From Lunularia cruciata (Eukaryota > Streptophyta > Marchantiopsida > Lunulariales > Lunulariaceae): a DNA stretch of 64,000 bases. Shown here piece after piece: positions 30,912 through 43,000 of this stretch. The translations under genes and the position numbers were made by a program. The notes beneath the pieces are model-generated. The model had not been told where the DNA came from. It made no database searches and was given only the letters and a program-made list of their open reading frames with translations. Numbering within the stretch: position 1 is the first letter of the stretch; each line of letters opens with the position of its first letter. The stretch covers positions 52,824,001-52,888,000 of the forward strand of contig OX419760.1 in assembly GCA_948567375.1 (NCBI GenBank), written 5' to 3'.

Positions 30912-33485
30912 CTAATCCGATCCGATGTCTACTTCTTCCTCGTCTTTCAACCCTGAACCCGAAGTAATCTTACTTCTTGCTATTCTGTCCTCGGGTTTCA
31001 TATCTTCTACTTCTTCTACCAGATTTAACAATTCTCTTTCCTGATCTGAAATTGTACTAACAGGTAATCTATCTAACTCTTCATCTTTCGACCCACTCTT
31101 CTCTACTGTTCTTGAGACCAACTCCGAAGACATTTGGATCCCGATGTTATCTACGTCGGGTTTTGCTTTAACATCCTGCCGAAGCTTTTCTAACTCTATT
31201 CTTACTAAGTCTAATCTAATGGCGATATTGTCTTCTACTTATAAGATCTTCCTATCTACACGAGTTCTCAACTTAATCAACAAGGCATTTAGATCTGTAT
31301 CTTTCGCTTGCCTTCGCCTCGTCTCCTGCACTAACAGCTTCAACTCGTGCAGACGCGTTTCTTCAATTCGAACGCTGGCCTCTGTACTTAGCATCGCGTT
31401 TACTCTGAGGACTATCTCCTGCAATGGCTCTAATCTTGTCTTCCTTTCTCGTTCCCGATCTGCAAGCCATTCCTCTCTGTACATCGCCAACTCTTCTTCA
31501 AATTCGGCCTTCACCGCGTCCTTCTCTTTCTCCTTCTGTGCAACCTTTTCTTCCTGATTACGAAGTAAGTCTCGTAATCTCTCTTCTTCTCCATATCTCG
31601 CAGCCAACTCTCGCTGCCAAAGTTGCTTCTTCTCCTCCATACTCTCCATCACTCGATCGAGCTCTTGATCCTTCGATGCTACTCTCGCCATAGCATGGAT
31701 GAGCTCTACTCTTGAATCAGCAAACTGCTGCTTCAAGATTTCAACTTCAGCTACTTGTCGCTCCCTTACGACATCACTCTTCCTCGCAAGATCCTCTCGA
31801 TAGCTCAATTCTCTCCTCAGGTCTTCAATTACCTGACTTCTCTCCATTGCCTCCAATTGTAGTACTTCTCTCTCCTTCTCACCTCGGGTCATACTCTTCT
31901 TCAACTCCGAGTTTTCTTCTTCTAATCTTGCCAACACCTGCAATATAGTCTTTACCTCCGGACATATGGACTGCATCTCCTTCTTCTTATGTTCTAACTT
32001 TACTAACAACGGACACACCACTTCCCGCAGGTACTCCACTCCATCACTCGGGATCACTTCTTCTCATGCGGCTACTTCTCTTTGTACTTCGTGTTCATCC
32101 GATACTTGCCTTCTTCTCTGCAGTCTTTGTATTGGAATTGATGCTTCACTGCCCGAGCTTCCTTCTACTTCTTCTGTCACTCTACTTGGTCCCGCTTCCC
32201 CCTTCGCCTTACGTCTCGAGCGAATTCCTCGCTGTACTGTGATCTTCTTCTCCTTGAGCACCGGTACTTCGTCTTCCAGTGCTGCATTGTCTTTGGCTTT
32301 TACCTCGGCTTGAATTTCTTCTTCGTATTCTTCAGGCGTTGGTGCCGAGGTCATTTCTCCACCGACTTCACTATCACTGCTTGTATCTCCACTCTGCAGT
32401 GTCAGCTCAGGTTCCTCCTCACGTTCCGAGTCCTCCGTCTTGAGCTCGGCTTCGCCTTCTGAGTCTTCATCTTCCGACTCAATCACCACCATTCCTCGCC
32501 TCGGGTTATTTCTCTGCATCTTCCGAGGTTTCTTGTTTTCTTTGGCGTTTGCTTGCCGAGTTCTCTTCTTCGCCGGGGTACTTTCAACGACCTCCACGTT
32601 CTTCCTTGTCTTCGAGTAGTAATCGTCTGCGCTCCAGATTTGAAGAATGTATTGCTGCTCCTCTGCATCAACTTCCTTTCGCACATCCGGATGGAAGTGC
32701 GACACCATCCGATTCCGCTCCGCCGAGTTCAGCAAATTGAGCCCGAGATAGAAATGCGCTGCAAACGGCACAATATAATGTGGAGGGGACTTATCCCGCA
32801 GATTCCACACCATCTGCCTTGTTCTCTCGTGAAAACACCTCACCCAATTAATTGGTTCTCCTGCAAACAATTTGTGAAAGAACACCGCTTGGTGTTTCAT
32901 CACATAGGTAGTTCTCTCCGGCTTCAGGATTGCCATCAAAGCACTCACAATTCCTCTCTTGACAGGGTCTTTGTAACTTTCTACCTTGTACCCATTCTTC
33001 GTTCTCTTCGACGAGAAGGCATCTCTCACCTCCTGAGTTTCTTGGGCTATCTCCCCTTTCCCCAAGAACGTGGCCCCCTGCTCCGAGCCTGCCTCCTTCC
33101 CGAGTACGAGTCTCCAATCCGACTCTGTCCAACGAGCCAGATTTCCTCTCTTCCCTTCTTCCTCGGGACCATCGAGACATTTACTCTCGATGATTTCTGT
33201 CATGAATCCTGGAAAGCTTATGTTCCAATTCCATGCCAGAAAGGTGATCCGAAGTCGGCTCAAGACTTCGATCCTTGCTACTACATCTAATCTCCGAATT
33301 GCATGATTTCTCACTGCAAATTCGGAGTTCTTCTTCCCTCCTCCCATCTCTTCTGCTTTCTTTCGGTCTCTCGATTTCTCTCTCTCGACTTCCCCCTTAC
33401 GCACTAACACAAGTCCAACTCTATTTCCCTTTCCCCGATCACTTGCAAGACGACTCCTCAACGGCGAAGGAAAATTGCTCGACAT
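30912..33485 (-). pseudogene. LTR-borne ORF, ~857 codons, two stops
   Basis: From the ATG at 33485 a single frame runs 858 codons to 30912, broken only by TGA at 32064-32066 and TAA at 31239-31241. Order: basic N-terminus (MSSNFPSPLRSRLASDRGKG), conserved AVRNHAIRRLDVVARI and WNWNISFPGFMTEI, a domain with KNGYKVESYKDPVKRGIV, FFHKLFAGEPINW, QMVWNLRDKSPPHYIVPFAA and FYLGLNLLNSAERN (about residues 170-310), an acidic/Ser linker (380-430), basic RRKAKGEAGPSR, then ~270 residues of Glu/Lys/Arg-rich coiled coil and an acidic tail. It has no protease, polymerase or knuckle motif. TATAAAAAT lies 19-27 nt before the ATG. Unknown function, perhaps an accessory structural protein. Confidence 0.82.
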
Positions 33486-33503
33486 TTTTTCGTTGCAGTT
33501 TCG

Positions 33504-33512
33504 ATTTTTATA
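33504..33512 (-). promoter_or_regulatory. LTR TATA box
   Basis: The minus strand reads TATAAAAAT. The motif recurs at the same place in A0 (near 3978), A3 (near 8750), A5 (near 51957) and A4 (near 56600). Transcription would start close to the LTR ORF ATG, so the ORF would be the first cistron of the element RNA. Confidence 0.7.
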
Positions 33513-33902
33513 GAGTTGCACTTCTTTGTCTTCCGTCACTTCGAGTTTCTACCGAGAAATCACACCTCTTGCATGCATCCGTTACTATCGCCTCACCTTC
33601 ATGCGTATGAGCCGCCAATTTTGAAACCGCCCCTTCTTGAGTTTCTCGCCCCGACGAAGGGTTGTTAGACTGTCTTTGCCTCAGGTTGAGCTCCCCTTCC
33701 CTGATCCGAAGACAATTTACTTCATATCGTTTGCTGACATGGCATTTCAGAGTACTTTGCCTTATGACCCGAGGTCACTTTACTTTGGGTTTCACCCCGA
33801 AGACAGTTTTCGTCGTCTTCTTCGGCCAACCAAGCGCAATCCGACTTCTCTATACACTTCTTCGGCTTTATTTTGAAAAAAACAAAAAATGTGGGCACCA
33901 CA

Positions 33903-33918
33903 TACCCCCTCCCTCAAA
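33903..33918 (-). promoter_or_regulatory. A polypurine tract
   Basis: The minus strand reads GAGGGAGGGGGTATG immediately before the 3' LTR, the usual place of the plus-strand primer. Confidence 0.85.
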
Positions 33919-36642
33919 TGTGAGCGTCCCCGCAAACATAGACCTTGGTTGTTTTAAATACTTCCGAGTCTATGGTCCAATATCTCCGAACTCTCCGCCC
34001 ATTTACTCGAGTGGCAAAAGGATTACCTTCCAAATCGACGAGTTGCAGGGATCTATTTTCGTAAAGATGACAAACTCGATAGGGACCCATCCATCGCAAA
34101 TGCAACTTGCCTGGAAAAAATATTCGGCGATTATCATATAACAAAACCAAATCCCCTTCTCGTACAGTCACAGGCTTGATTCTCTGATCGTGCCTGACTT
34201 TCCGCTGTGCTTGTACTTCTTTTGTGGTTTGCATTGCATCGTCTCTTTTCTCTTGTAACCACATCAGTTGTTGAATCCGAAGATCCTGACTTTCCTCTTC
34301 CGACATTCGTTCTTCGCACAGGACTCGATAAGTCGGAACTTCAAATTCAACTGGCAGTATGGGGTGCAAGCCATATGTCAAGAAGTATGGAGTTTGTTTG
34401 GTTGTAATCTTCTCTGTTGTCCGATAGGCCCATAACGCGGCTGGTAATTTTGTATCCCAGTCATAGGCATAATTGACAGTCACCTTATTCAAAATTTTAC
34501 AAAGTAACCCATTCGCTTTTTCCGTTAAGCCATTCACTTTTGGGTTATAAGGAGTCGTCTTCCGATGTTTAATCTGAAAATACTTGGTTAACTCTTCCAT
34601 TACAGAGTTCAAAAAATGTGTTCCTCGGTCACTGACCAATTCCAAAGGACACCCATATCGGGAGATGATGTTTCGAAAGAAAAATTCCGCCACAGTTTTA
34701 GCATCATCTCTGCGAGTTGCTTCCGCTTCAACCATCTTGGTAGCGTAATCAGTGCAAACCAAAATATATCGCTTTCTTGTGACTCGGGTTACTGGTTGAA
34801 TGGGACCCACAAAATCAATAGCCCATTTCTCAAATGGGGCCAAAGGCAAAATTGGTTTCAAAGGCCATTGAGAAGTGGCCGTTGGCTTCCCCGTTCTCTG
34901 ACACGCATCACAGCTTCGAATATGAGCATGTACATCTTTGTACATTGTAGGCCACCAATTCCCTGCCGAAAGAATTTTCTTTACAATATTCTTCAGAGCA
35001 TAGTGTCCTCCCGATGCCTCGGAGTGTAAAGATTCAATTACTCCTCCTACTTCGTATGACTCCAAGCATCGCCGAAGTACTTCATCTTCGCCCATCTTAA
35101 ATAAAATGCTGTGTTTAAGCTGGTACGGCCCCATTTTCCGGAGAAAGACTGCCCGCTGTTCCGGATCCATCCCCTCAGGACAATGGAGAGTATTCAGATA
35201 ATTATATTCATGTGCATGCCTTGTACTTCTCATTGCTGATAAGTGATACAACTCTTCGTCAGGGAACCGATTGTCAATTTCCCACTCCTGGTCTTGAGTG
35301 TCTAACCTGGACAGGAAATCCGCATTCGAATGCAAAGCTCCCTTCCTTACTTGTACAATATACGTGAACTCTTGTAATAACAAGATCCATCTTGCAATTC
35401 GTCCCGATAAATCTGCCTTCTTGACCAGATGTTGCAATGCATAATGGTCAACATAGAAGACAAACTCATACCCCAACAAATAATGCCGAAATTTCTTGCA
35501 GGCATACACCATTCCGAGTGCTTCTCTTTCCGTCGTTGAATAATTCTTTTCAGAAACTGAAAGTTGTCGGCTGGCGTAATACACCGGGTAATCTTTCTTC
35601 TTCTCGTCCTTTTGACTTAAGACAACCCCGATGGCCATGGACAAAGTATCCACATACACATGAAAAGGGACGTCCCAATTCGGGGCCCTCATGACTGGTG
35701 CTTCAACCAGTTTCTTCTTCAACACCTGGAAGGCTTCTTCTTGATGTGCTTCCCACAGATAGTCTTCGGATTTCTTCAGAAGCTTTGTAAGTGGTGCAGC
35801 AAGCACTGCATAGTTTGACACGAAGCGTCTGTAATATCCGACATGTCCCAAGAAGGCTCTCAGCTCCCGGATGTTCTTCGGGGATTCCAAAGCTGCGATT
35901 ATTTTAACCTTCTCAACATCGACTTCAATACCTCGGCTTGACACCCGATGCCCAGAAGAATTCCCTCCTTCATTGCGAAGAAGCATTTCTCCGGGTGTAA
36001 TGACAAGCCGGCAAAACGACACCTTTCAAATGTTTGGCAAAGGTAATCTCTATGTACATCCCGTCGTCCAAACACACAAAAGTCATCAATAAAAACTTCA
36101 ACAAATTTACGCAGGAAATCTTTAAAGATCGAATTCATCATCCGCTGGAAAGTAGCGGGAGCATTACACAACCCAAAGGGCATTTGATTGTAAGCGAAAG
36201 TGCCCCAATCTGTCATGAATGTAGTTTTATCCTTGTCTTCTTCCCGAATGGATACTTGATTGTACCCTGAAAATCCATCGAGAAAACTATAACAATGATG
36301 CCCAGCCACTTGGTCTAAGATTGTATCGGTAAAAGGCAAGGGATGATGATCTTTCCTTGTGATTGCGTTCAATTTTTGAAAGTCTTGGCACACTCGGATC
36401 TTCCCTGTTTTCTTCTTCGGGACAATGACAATGGGGGAGACCCATTCACTGCTTAAGACAGGGAAGATGATTCCGGCCCCTAAGTACTTATCGATTTCAT
36501 CTTTTACCAAGAGCGAGTACTTCGGGTTCAAGCGGTATTGTCGCTGCCAAACCGGAACTGCACCTTCAATCAAATCAATCCGGTGTTCTCCAAATTCTCG
36601 TGGAATACCCGGCATTTGATCAATCAACCAGGCAAATACATC
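33914..36642 (-). pseudogene. A element reverse transcriptase, RNase H and integrase
   Basis: RT opens GEHRIDLIEGAVPVWQRQY, then SPIVIVPKKKTGKIRVCQDF, FSGYNQVSI, MPFGLCNAPATFQRMMNS and catalytic VFIDDFCVFG. One base change in frame near 35940 (LLG to HRVSSRGIEVD) splits RT. From 36022 a 702-codon open frame covers FLGHVGYYRRFV, RNase H (VYVDTLSMAIGVVL, TEREALGMVYACKKF, FYVDHYALQHL, NADFLSRLD), and integrase with GGHYALKN, CDACQRTGKP, IDFVGPIQ, LVSDRGTHFL and VNGLTEKANGLL (DDE). A GPY/F-type end follows (FPGKLHLRWMGPYRV). No chromodomain, so a plant non-chromovirus lineage. Upstream, one TAG after LFIEF separates it from protease. Confidence 0.93.
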
Positions 36643-38275
36643 CTAGAATTCTATAAACAGGGCAGTGTATCCTGCCAACTCCTCCGAAGTAACTTTCTTT
36701 GAGATTTTTAAAATTTTTCCTTCAGTGACTAACACCTCTTGACAGTCATTGGGGTTGATGACTCCTTCAACGTGGCTTACTCGGCTTATCCCAAGGCGAG
36801 CGGCCATCAAACCCCCTTCCTCCAAGTCAGGTTCACCCGAGGCGAGGTCATATGGATCTTCGTCGTCAGCCTCTACCTCGTAGCATTCCAAGTAATTAAC
36901 TTGGACTTCTTCTTCGGATTCGTCTGAAGACAAAGACAATGAATCTTCGGACTCGTCCTCCTCTTTTGACGAACTTGTTTCCCCGAGATGGGGAACCTTT
37001 GTCCAACTCACAGTCACTAGCTTCTGATCTTTGGATGAAATGTCCTTGAATCTTAACTTCTGCTGATGCCAATCTACTACAACTTGGGCACTATACAACC
37101 AGGGTCTGCCGATCAACAGTGGGTAACCAGTTTTTGTCACTGGCCGCAACACGATGTAATTCAACTTGAAGGGTACCCCTCCAATGATCGTGGTAATGTT
37201 CGACAGCATGCCCAAGGGCCATCTCCTGGTTTGGTCTGCGAACTTCAAAACTCGGGGTGTTGGTTCAAACGTATGATACCCAAGTCGATTTGCAGTATCT
37301 TTGGTCATGACATTCACACCGGACCCAGAGTCAATGGGTATCGATGTGATCATGCAACCTGCAATCTCCGCGTCTACCTCGGGAGATCCCAAATCTTCTT
37401 GTTCAATACGATAGATAGCAGGCATGTCCTTCTTTGACATCAACCTCACCTTCTTGAGGGCCGAGTTAAGCTGTCTCTTGTACAGCTTGTTATCTTCCCA
37501 CAATTGCTTAAATGTAACATTGGCATTTGTGGTGGCCAAGTCGGCTATAATATCATATTGGGGAACTCCTCCCAATTTGACCGTCTTCGTCTTCGGCTTT
37601 GAGTCCGAGGACTCTCCATGCTCCCTTTTGACGTCGGGACGCTTCAAAATGGTGACGGGCTTGCTGATGGCCTTAACCCGAGCTTCCTCGGGTTGGCCTA
37701 CCTTGGCTTGAATCAGACCCTTTACTTCGGATCGGATGTCCGCCGGAAAAATTGGAGACTTCGTCTTCGTCTCTTCTTCCAAACTTAGTTCCCGAGTCCT
37801 GAGTAATGCCTCCGTTAATTCTTTCTGCAAGGCTTTAGCTTTAGCTTTTGCAAGGATCTTTTCCTCCTTGGCCGAAAGAATTGCTTTTGGGTGCTGTCTC
37901 TTTGCCTTTCGGGAAGACGACGAGGTCATACTCAGTTCTTCGGGATCACGCTTCTTCTTGGTGGAGCGTGTCTCAACTTTCAAAATTTCAAGGTCTGGCC
38001 ATTCTCCTTCTGAGGCCGGACTCCCTTCGTGAGGTCTTTCTTCCTCAAGAGTTATACAATTCACATTCGTATCCCCCTTCGCCTTAAGTGCTGCACACTC
38101 AGCGGGGGTCTGTACATATTTTACAAGAGGCTTCGGGTTTGGCGGGTGAGGGCATTGGTTGCCCGTATGCCCCGATCCTTTACAATTTCCACACAGGGGA
38201 ACGTACCCAATTTGCCTTCTTGGCTCGGGACAATTTGGAGACCAATGTCCCATCGAGCCACAATTATAACAGGTT
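36643..38275 (-). pseudogene. A element zinc knuckles and protease
   Basis: A 536-codon frame starts in a CCHC knuckle (CYNCGSMGHWSPNC) followed by a second (CGNCKGSGHTGNQC). A Lys/Glu linker leads to protease: TSIPIDSGSGVNVMTKDTAN, VLKFADQTRRWPLGML and TGYPLLIGRPWL. An acidic region (EEDESEDSLSLSSDESEEE) follows, then ALFIEF and a TAG that separates it from RT in the same frame. A one-base loss near 38275 shifts it relative to gag. The protease catalytic D-S-G is intact. Confidence 0.9.
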
Positions 38276-38288
38276 CGGGCGCAACATT

Positions 38289-39983
38289 CTAAGGGCGATT
38301 TTGGTTGCTCATCGGTGGTCTTCGTGCAGGAGCATTGGGGTTATACTCCCTGGGTCCCAACCTCGGACCTTGATATGATGTGCTCGGTTGAGGCTGTACC
38401 TCCTGAGTTTGATACACCGCCTCTTTGTCATCATCTTGGTCCCATCCCGGAACCCAATCAATTTGCTGCACCGGGAATGCATTACGAGTATTGCATTCTG
38501 TGTTGGCGTAGCCGGATTTTCCACAGGCAGTGCACCACACATTAGATCGTCCAAATGCGGGGGCCTTTCTTCGGTCCTTAGCCCCAATCATCTGGATCTT
38601 GAAATCCGAAAAATCCTTGATGAGGGCATCCAGCTTCGTTTCCGCCTTATGTACACTCTTGGCTGGCGACGTCACTGGTTTCTTGGCTCCACGTCTTTTG
38701 ACTTGTCTTGGCTTTGATTCTTCTTCGGATTCCGAAGAAGAGCTTGAAGACGTAGAGGATTCGTCCGAAGAAGGGGAGGTACTGCGCGAAGCTCTCCTTT
38801 TGGGCTTCTTGCCCTTCTTCTCCCAATTTCTCCGGTTACCGGCAGAGTGAGAGTGTGCCGCTTCATAACGAGCGACATGTTTGAGTACTTTATCGAGGGA
38901 AGTTACGTTCCTCTCCCTGGCAAAGATTCGTATCTCTGGTGACAGGCCCCCAAGGAACCAGGTAATGGCTTGGGCATCGGAGTATCCCACCACCCCCGAT
39001 TGCTTGGGAACTCGGTTCAGTAATGCCATGAACCGCTCAGAGTAGTCCCTCAAATTCTCCTTCTTGCCTCGGTCCAAATCATTTAGTGCCGCGAAGACAC
39101 TTGTATCATAGTCAACCTCCCAGAATCGTTCCAGGAAGTTGTTTCTCAAGTCTGCCCAATCCGATGGTACAAACCCCTTCTGAGTCACATGCGCGTACCA
39201 GCTCCGAGCTTTCTTGCGAAGCAAACTTGGAAAAATTCTTAGTCGATCCGCCGAGTCATGCTCCTTGTTAGCAAAGGAGATGACTTCGAATTCTTCGATG
39301 AATTCATCTGGGTCTTCGTCTTGTTCCGTCCCCTTATACTTCTGATAGGCGTGTCGGGTGACAGGAAGCAAAGTCATCGTTTGATGCACTGGGATCGGCT
39401 GAGGGAATGTAGAACTTGACGGAACGGAAGAATTGGCTGGAATTGACGCCGTGTTGTCAGCCCAGGGATTCCAATTCGTCAAATTCAACACAGGGTCTTC
39501 TTTGACAATTTCTACTCTGAGAGGGTCGACTTCAACCCGAGTGGAAGATTCAAGATCAACACCTTCAATAAGTTCTTCCAAATTCCTTCGGGACAACCGA
39601 GGAATTGTTCGTAGAAGATGTTGACACTCGTCTTCAGTAAGTGTGCGTGCTGTCTTTTCTCAAACAAAGGTCTTCAAGGAAACAACATCCTTTACAGCTC
39701 TAGGGGAAGTTGGGGTACTAGGCCGCAATGCATATGTTTGCCCACTCGATTCTTTCTTCTTCTTGGAAGAAGAGGGAGATGCAAAGTAGCCTTGCCAACC
39801 GCCTTCGCGTTTCTTGTGATCAAGTTCTTGCAGGGCTTCTTGCACTTCGTGAAGGAGTTGAAACTCCAACGCCTCTCGCTCAGTTTCGTCAACGATGGAT
39901 GGGGCGTTCAGACGTTTGTCTTCTTTACGCTGAAGTGCTCGTCTTCGGGCTCTCTCTTCCCCTTGTTCTTTCAATCCAGACAT
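38289..39983 (-). pseudogene. A element gag
   Basis: The ATG at 39983 opens MSGLKEQGEERARRRALQ; the same start is conserved in A0 and E2, so it is the real one. After WQGYFASPSSSKKKK and TPTSPRAV, one TGA (39660-39662) interrupts the frame. It continues with DECQHLLRTIPRLSRRN, MTLLPVTRHAYQKYKGTEQD, RIFPSLLRKKARSWYAHVTQ, RDYSERFMALLNRVPKQS and WFLGGLSPEIRIFARER, a basic/Ser-rich stretch and a knuckle-like CTACGKSGYANTEC (His to Tyr). Length 564 codons. It forms the particle and binds RNA. Confidence 0.9.
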
Positions 39984-40046
39984 TCATATTGCCTTGATAC
40001 CCAGTGTTCAATTTGGCTTCGTATTCTTCCACTTTTGAGATTTGTA

Positions 40047-40064
40047 TCCCCCGCAGCGGCGCCA
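40047..40064 (-). promoter_or_regulatory. A primer binding site, tRNA-Asp
   Basis: The minus strand reads TGGCGCCGCTGCGGGGGA, 16 of 18 matches to the complement of the plant tRNA-Asp 3' end, 7 nt from the 5' LTR. The A0 and E2 sites are independent variants of the same sequence. Confidence 0.82.
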
Positions 40065-40071
40065 AAAATCA

Positions 40072-43000
40072 TATGACAACCCGGCAAATATCACTTTTGC
40101 GGTAATTGGGTAAGTAAAGTTCGTTCCCACAGAGATACGAGTCAGAAATGTCCAAATACAAAGCAAAGTAACAATTTCAGTTCTTCTTGAGTTCTTCTTT
40201 AGTCTCTCAGGTAGAAACCACACCCAGAAGAGAGTAACAAGCACTGACTCGCAGTCTTGTCACAAATTAACACTCCATAATCACAACTTCATCAAATCTT
40301 TCCAAGCAATCTTGATTGTGATGATTCAAGCTCTCCCGAAAATGGCACTTCACTGCAAAACGACTTCGCCTTAGAATTGTGTTCCACCCTTCCACTGAAG
40401 GCACAACTTCCTCGATCGAAATTGCTTCACATTAACTTCGCACTGCACTCACAAATGCAGAATACTACCAACACTACAAGTCCTCTCAGATCTGTCAAGG
40501 CATTGCTTCGATTGCACTTCACTCAGGATCAAACACACAGAATGAAGATCAAGGCTGTGGAATCCAACATCCAACAAGCACAATGACTTGCACTACGAAT
40601 TTCTCCAAACACTCACAAACACAATTACAAAGTTGATACTCGAAATCAAGCTCAAGCGACGAGCACTGCTTCACAGCACTTCGCTTTATTTATTCTCAGA
40701 AATAATGAGCACTGAACAACAATTTCCTGCGAATGCCACTCTTAAGTAGTGAAGCAATCGACAGTTCTAACAACTATACCGTTTCTACAACAACTGTTCT
40801 AACTTGTAGATCCGAAATGACAATGCACCTCTTCATATCTGCCCCTTCAAATCTCAAATCGGTTACTAATCCGATCCGATGTCTACTTCTTCCTCGTCTT
40901 TCAACCCTGAACCCGAAGTAATCTTACTTCCTGCTATTCTGTCCTCGGGTTTCATATCTTCTACTTCTTCTACCAGATTTAACAATTCTCTTTCCTGATC
41001 TGAAATTGTACTAACAGGTAATCTATCTAACTCTTCATCTTTCGACCCACTCTTCTCTACTGTTCTTGAGACCAACTCCGAAGACATTTGGATCCCGATG
41101 TTATCTACGTCGGGTTTTGCTTTAACATCCTGCCGAAGCTTTTCTAACTCTATTCTTACTAAGTCTAATCTAATGGTGATATTGTCATCTACTTATAAGA
41201 TCTTCCTATCTACACGAGTTCTCAACTTAATCAACAAGGCATTTAGATCTGTATCTTTCGCTTGCCTTCGCCTCGTCTCCTGCACTAACAGCTTCAACTC
41301 GTGCAGACGCGTTTCTTCAATTCGAACGCTGGCCTCTTTACTTAGCATCGCGTTTACTCTGAGGACTATCTCCTGCAATGGCTCTAATCTTGTCTTCCTT
41401 TCTCGTTCCCGATCTGCAAGCCATTCCTCTCTGTACATCGCCAACTCTTCTTCAAATTTGGCCTTCACCGCGTCCTTCTCTTTCTCCTTCTGTGCAACCT
41501 TTTCTTCCTGATTACGAAGTAAGTCTCGTAATCTCTCTTCTTCTCCATATCTCGCAGCCAACTCTCACTGCCAAAGTTGCTTCTTCTCCTCCATACTCTC
41601 CATCACTTGATCGAGCTCTTGATCCTTTGATGATACTCTCGCCATAGCATGGATGAGCTCTACTCTTGAATCAGCAAACTGCTGCTTCAAGATTTCAACT
41701 TCAGCTACTTGTCGCTCCCTTACGACATCACTCTTCCTCGCAAGATCCTCTCGATAGCTCAATTCTCTCCTCAGGTCTTCGATTACCTGACTTCTCTCCA
41801 CTGCCTCCAATTGTAGTACTTCTCTCTCCTTCTCACCTCGGGTCATACTCTTCTTCAACTCCGAGTTTTCTTCTTCTAATCTTGCCAACACCTGCAATAC
41901 AGTCTTTACCTCCGGACATGTGGACTGCATCTCCTTCTTCTTATGTTCTAACTTTACTAACAACAGACACACCACTTCCCGCAGGTACTCCACTCCATCA
42001 CTCGGGATCACTTCTTCTCGTGCGGCTACTTCTCTTTGTACTTTGTGTTCATCCGATACTTGCCTTCTTCTCTGCAGTCTTCGTATCGGAATTGATGCTT
42101 CACTGCCCGAGCTTCCTTCTACTTCTTCTGTCACTCTACTTGGTCCCGCTTCCCCCTTCGCCTTACGTCTCGAGCGAATTCCTCGCTGTACTGCGATCTT
42201 CTTCTCCTTGAGCACCGGTACTTCGTCTTCTAGCGCTGCATTGTCTTTGGCTTTTACCTCGGCTTGAATTTCTTCTTTGTTTTTCAGGCATTGGTGCCGA
42301 GGTCATTTCTCCACCGACTTCACTATCACTGCTTGTATCTCCACTCTGCAGTGTCAGCTCAGGTTCCTCGTCACGTTCCGAGTCCTCCGTCTTGAGCTCG
42401 GCTGCGCCTTCTGAGTCTTCATCTTCCGACTCAATCACCACCATTCCTTGCCTCGGGTTATTTCTCTGCATCTTCCGAGGTTTCTTGTTTTCTTCGGCGT
42501 CTGCTTGCCGAGTTCTCTTCTTTGCCGGGGTACTTTCAACGACCTCCACGTTCTTCCCTGTCTTCGAGTAGTAATCGTCTGCGCTCCGGATTTGAAGAAT
42601 GTATTGCTGCTCCTCCGCATCGACTTCCTTTCGCACATCCGGATGGAAGTGCGACACCATCCGATTCCGCTCCGCCGAGTTCAGCAAATTGAGCCCGAGA
42701 TAGAAATGCGCTGCAAACGGCACAATATAATGTGGAGGGGACTTATCCTGTAGATTCCACACCATCTGCCTTGTTCTCCCATGAAAACACCTGTCCCAAT
42801 TAATTGGTTCTCCTGCAAACAATTTGTGAAAGAACACCGCTTGGTGTTTCATCACATAGGATGTTCTCTCCGGCTTCAGGATTGCCATCAAAGCACTCAC
42901 AATTCCTCTCTTGACAGGGTCTTTGTAACTTTCTACCTTGTACCCATTCTTCGTTCTCTTCGACGAGAAGGCATCTCTCACCTCCTGAGTTTCTTGGGCT

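Larger units (their letters stand above)
30118..33902 (-). mobile_element. 3' LTR of the complete A element
   Basis: This 3785-bp LTR runs from TGTGGTGCCCACA to GGGTTGTCACA on the minus strand, closely similar along its length to 40072-43853. It carries the TATA box 33504-33512 and the LTR reading frame 30912-33485. Promoter, coding region and ends are all within one repeat, so a solo LTR keeps the gene. Confidence 0.95.

Noticed and set aside
38289-39596. Taking 39596 as the gag start
   Set aside because: The frame continues upstream through one TGA to the ATG at 39983, and the same N-terminus is found in A0 and E2.
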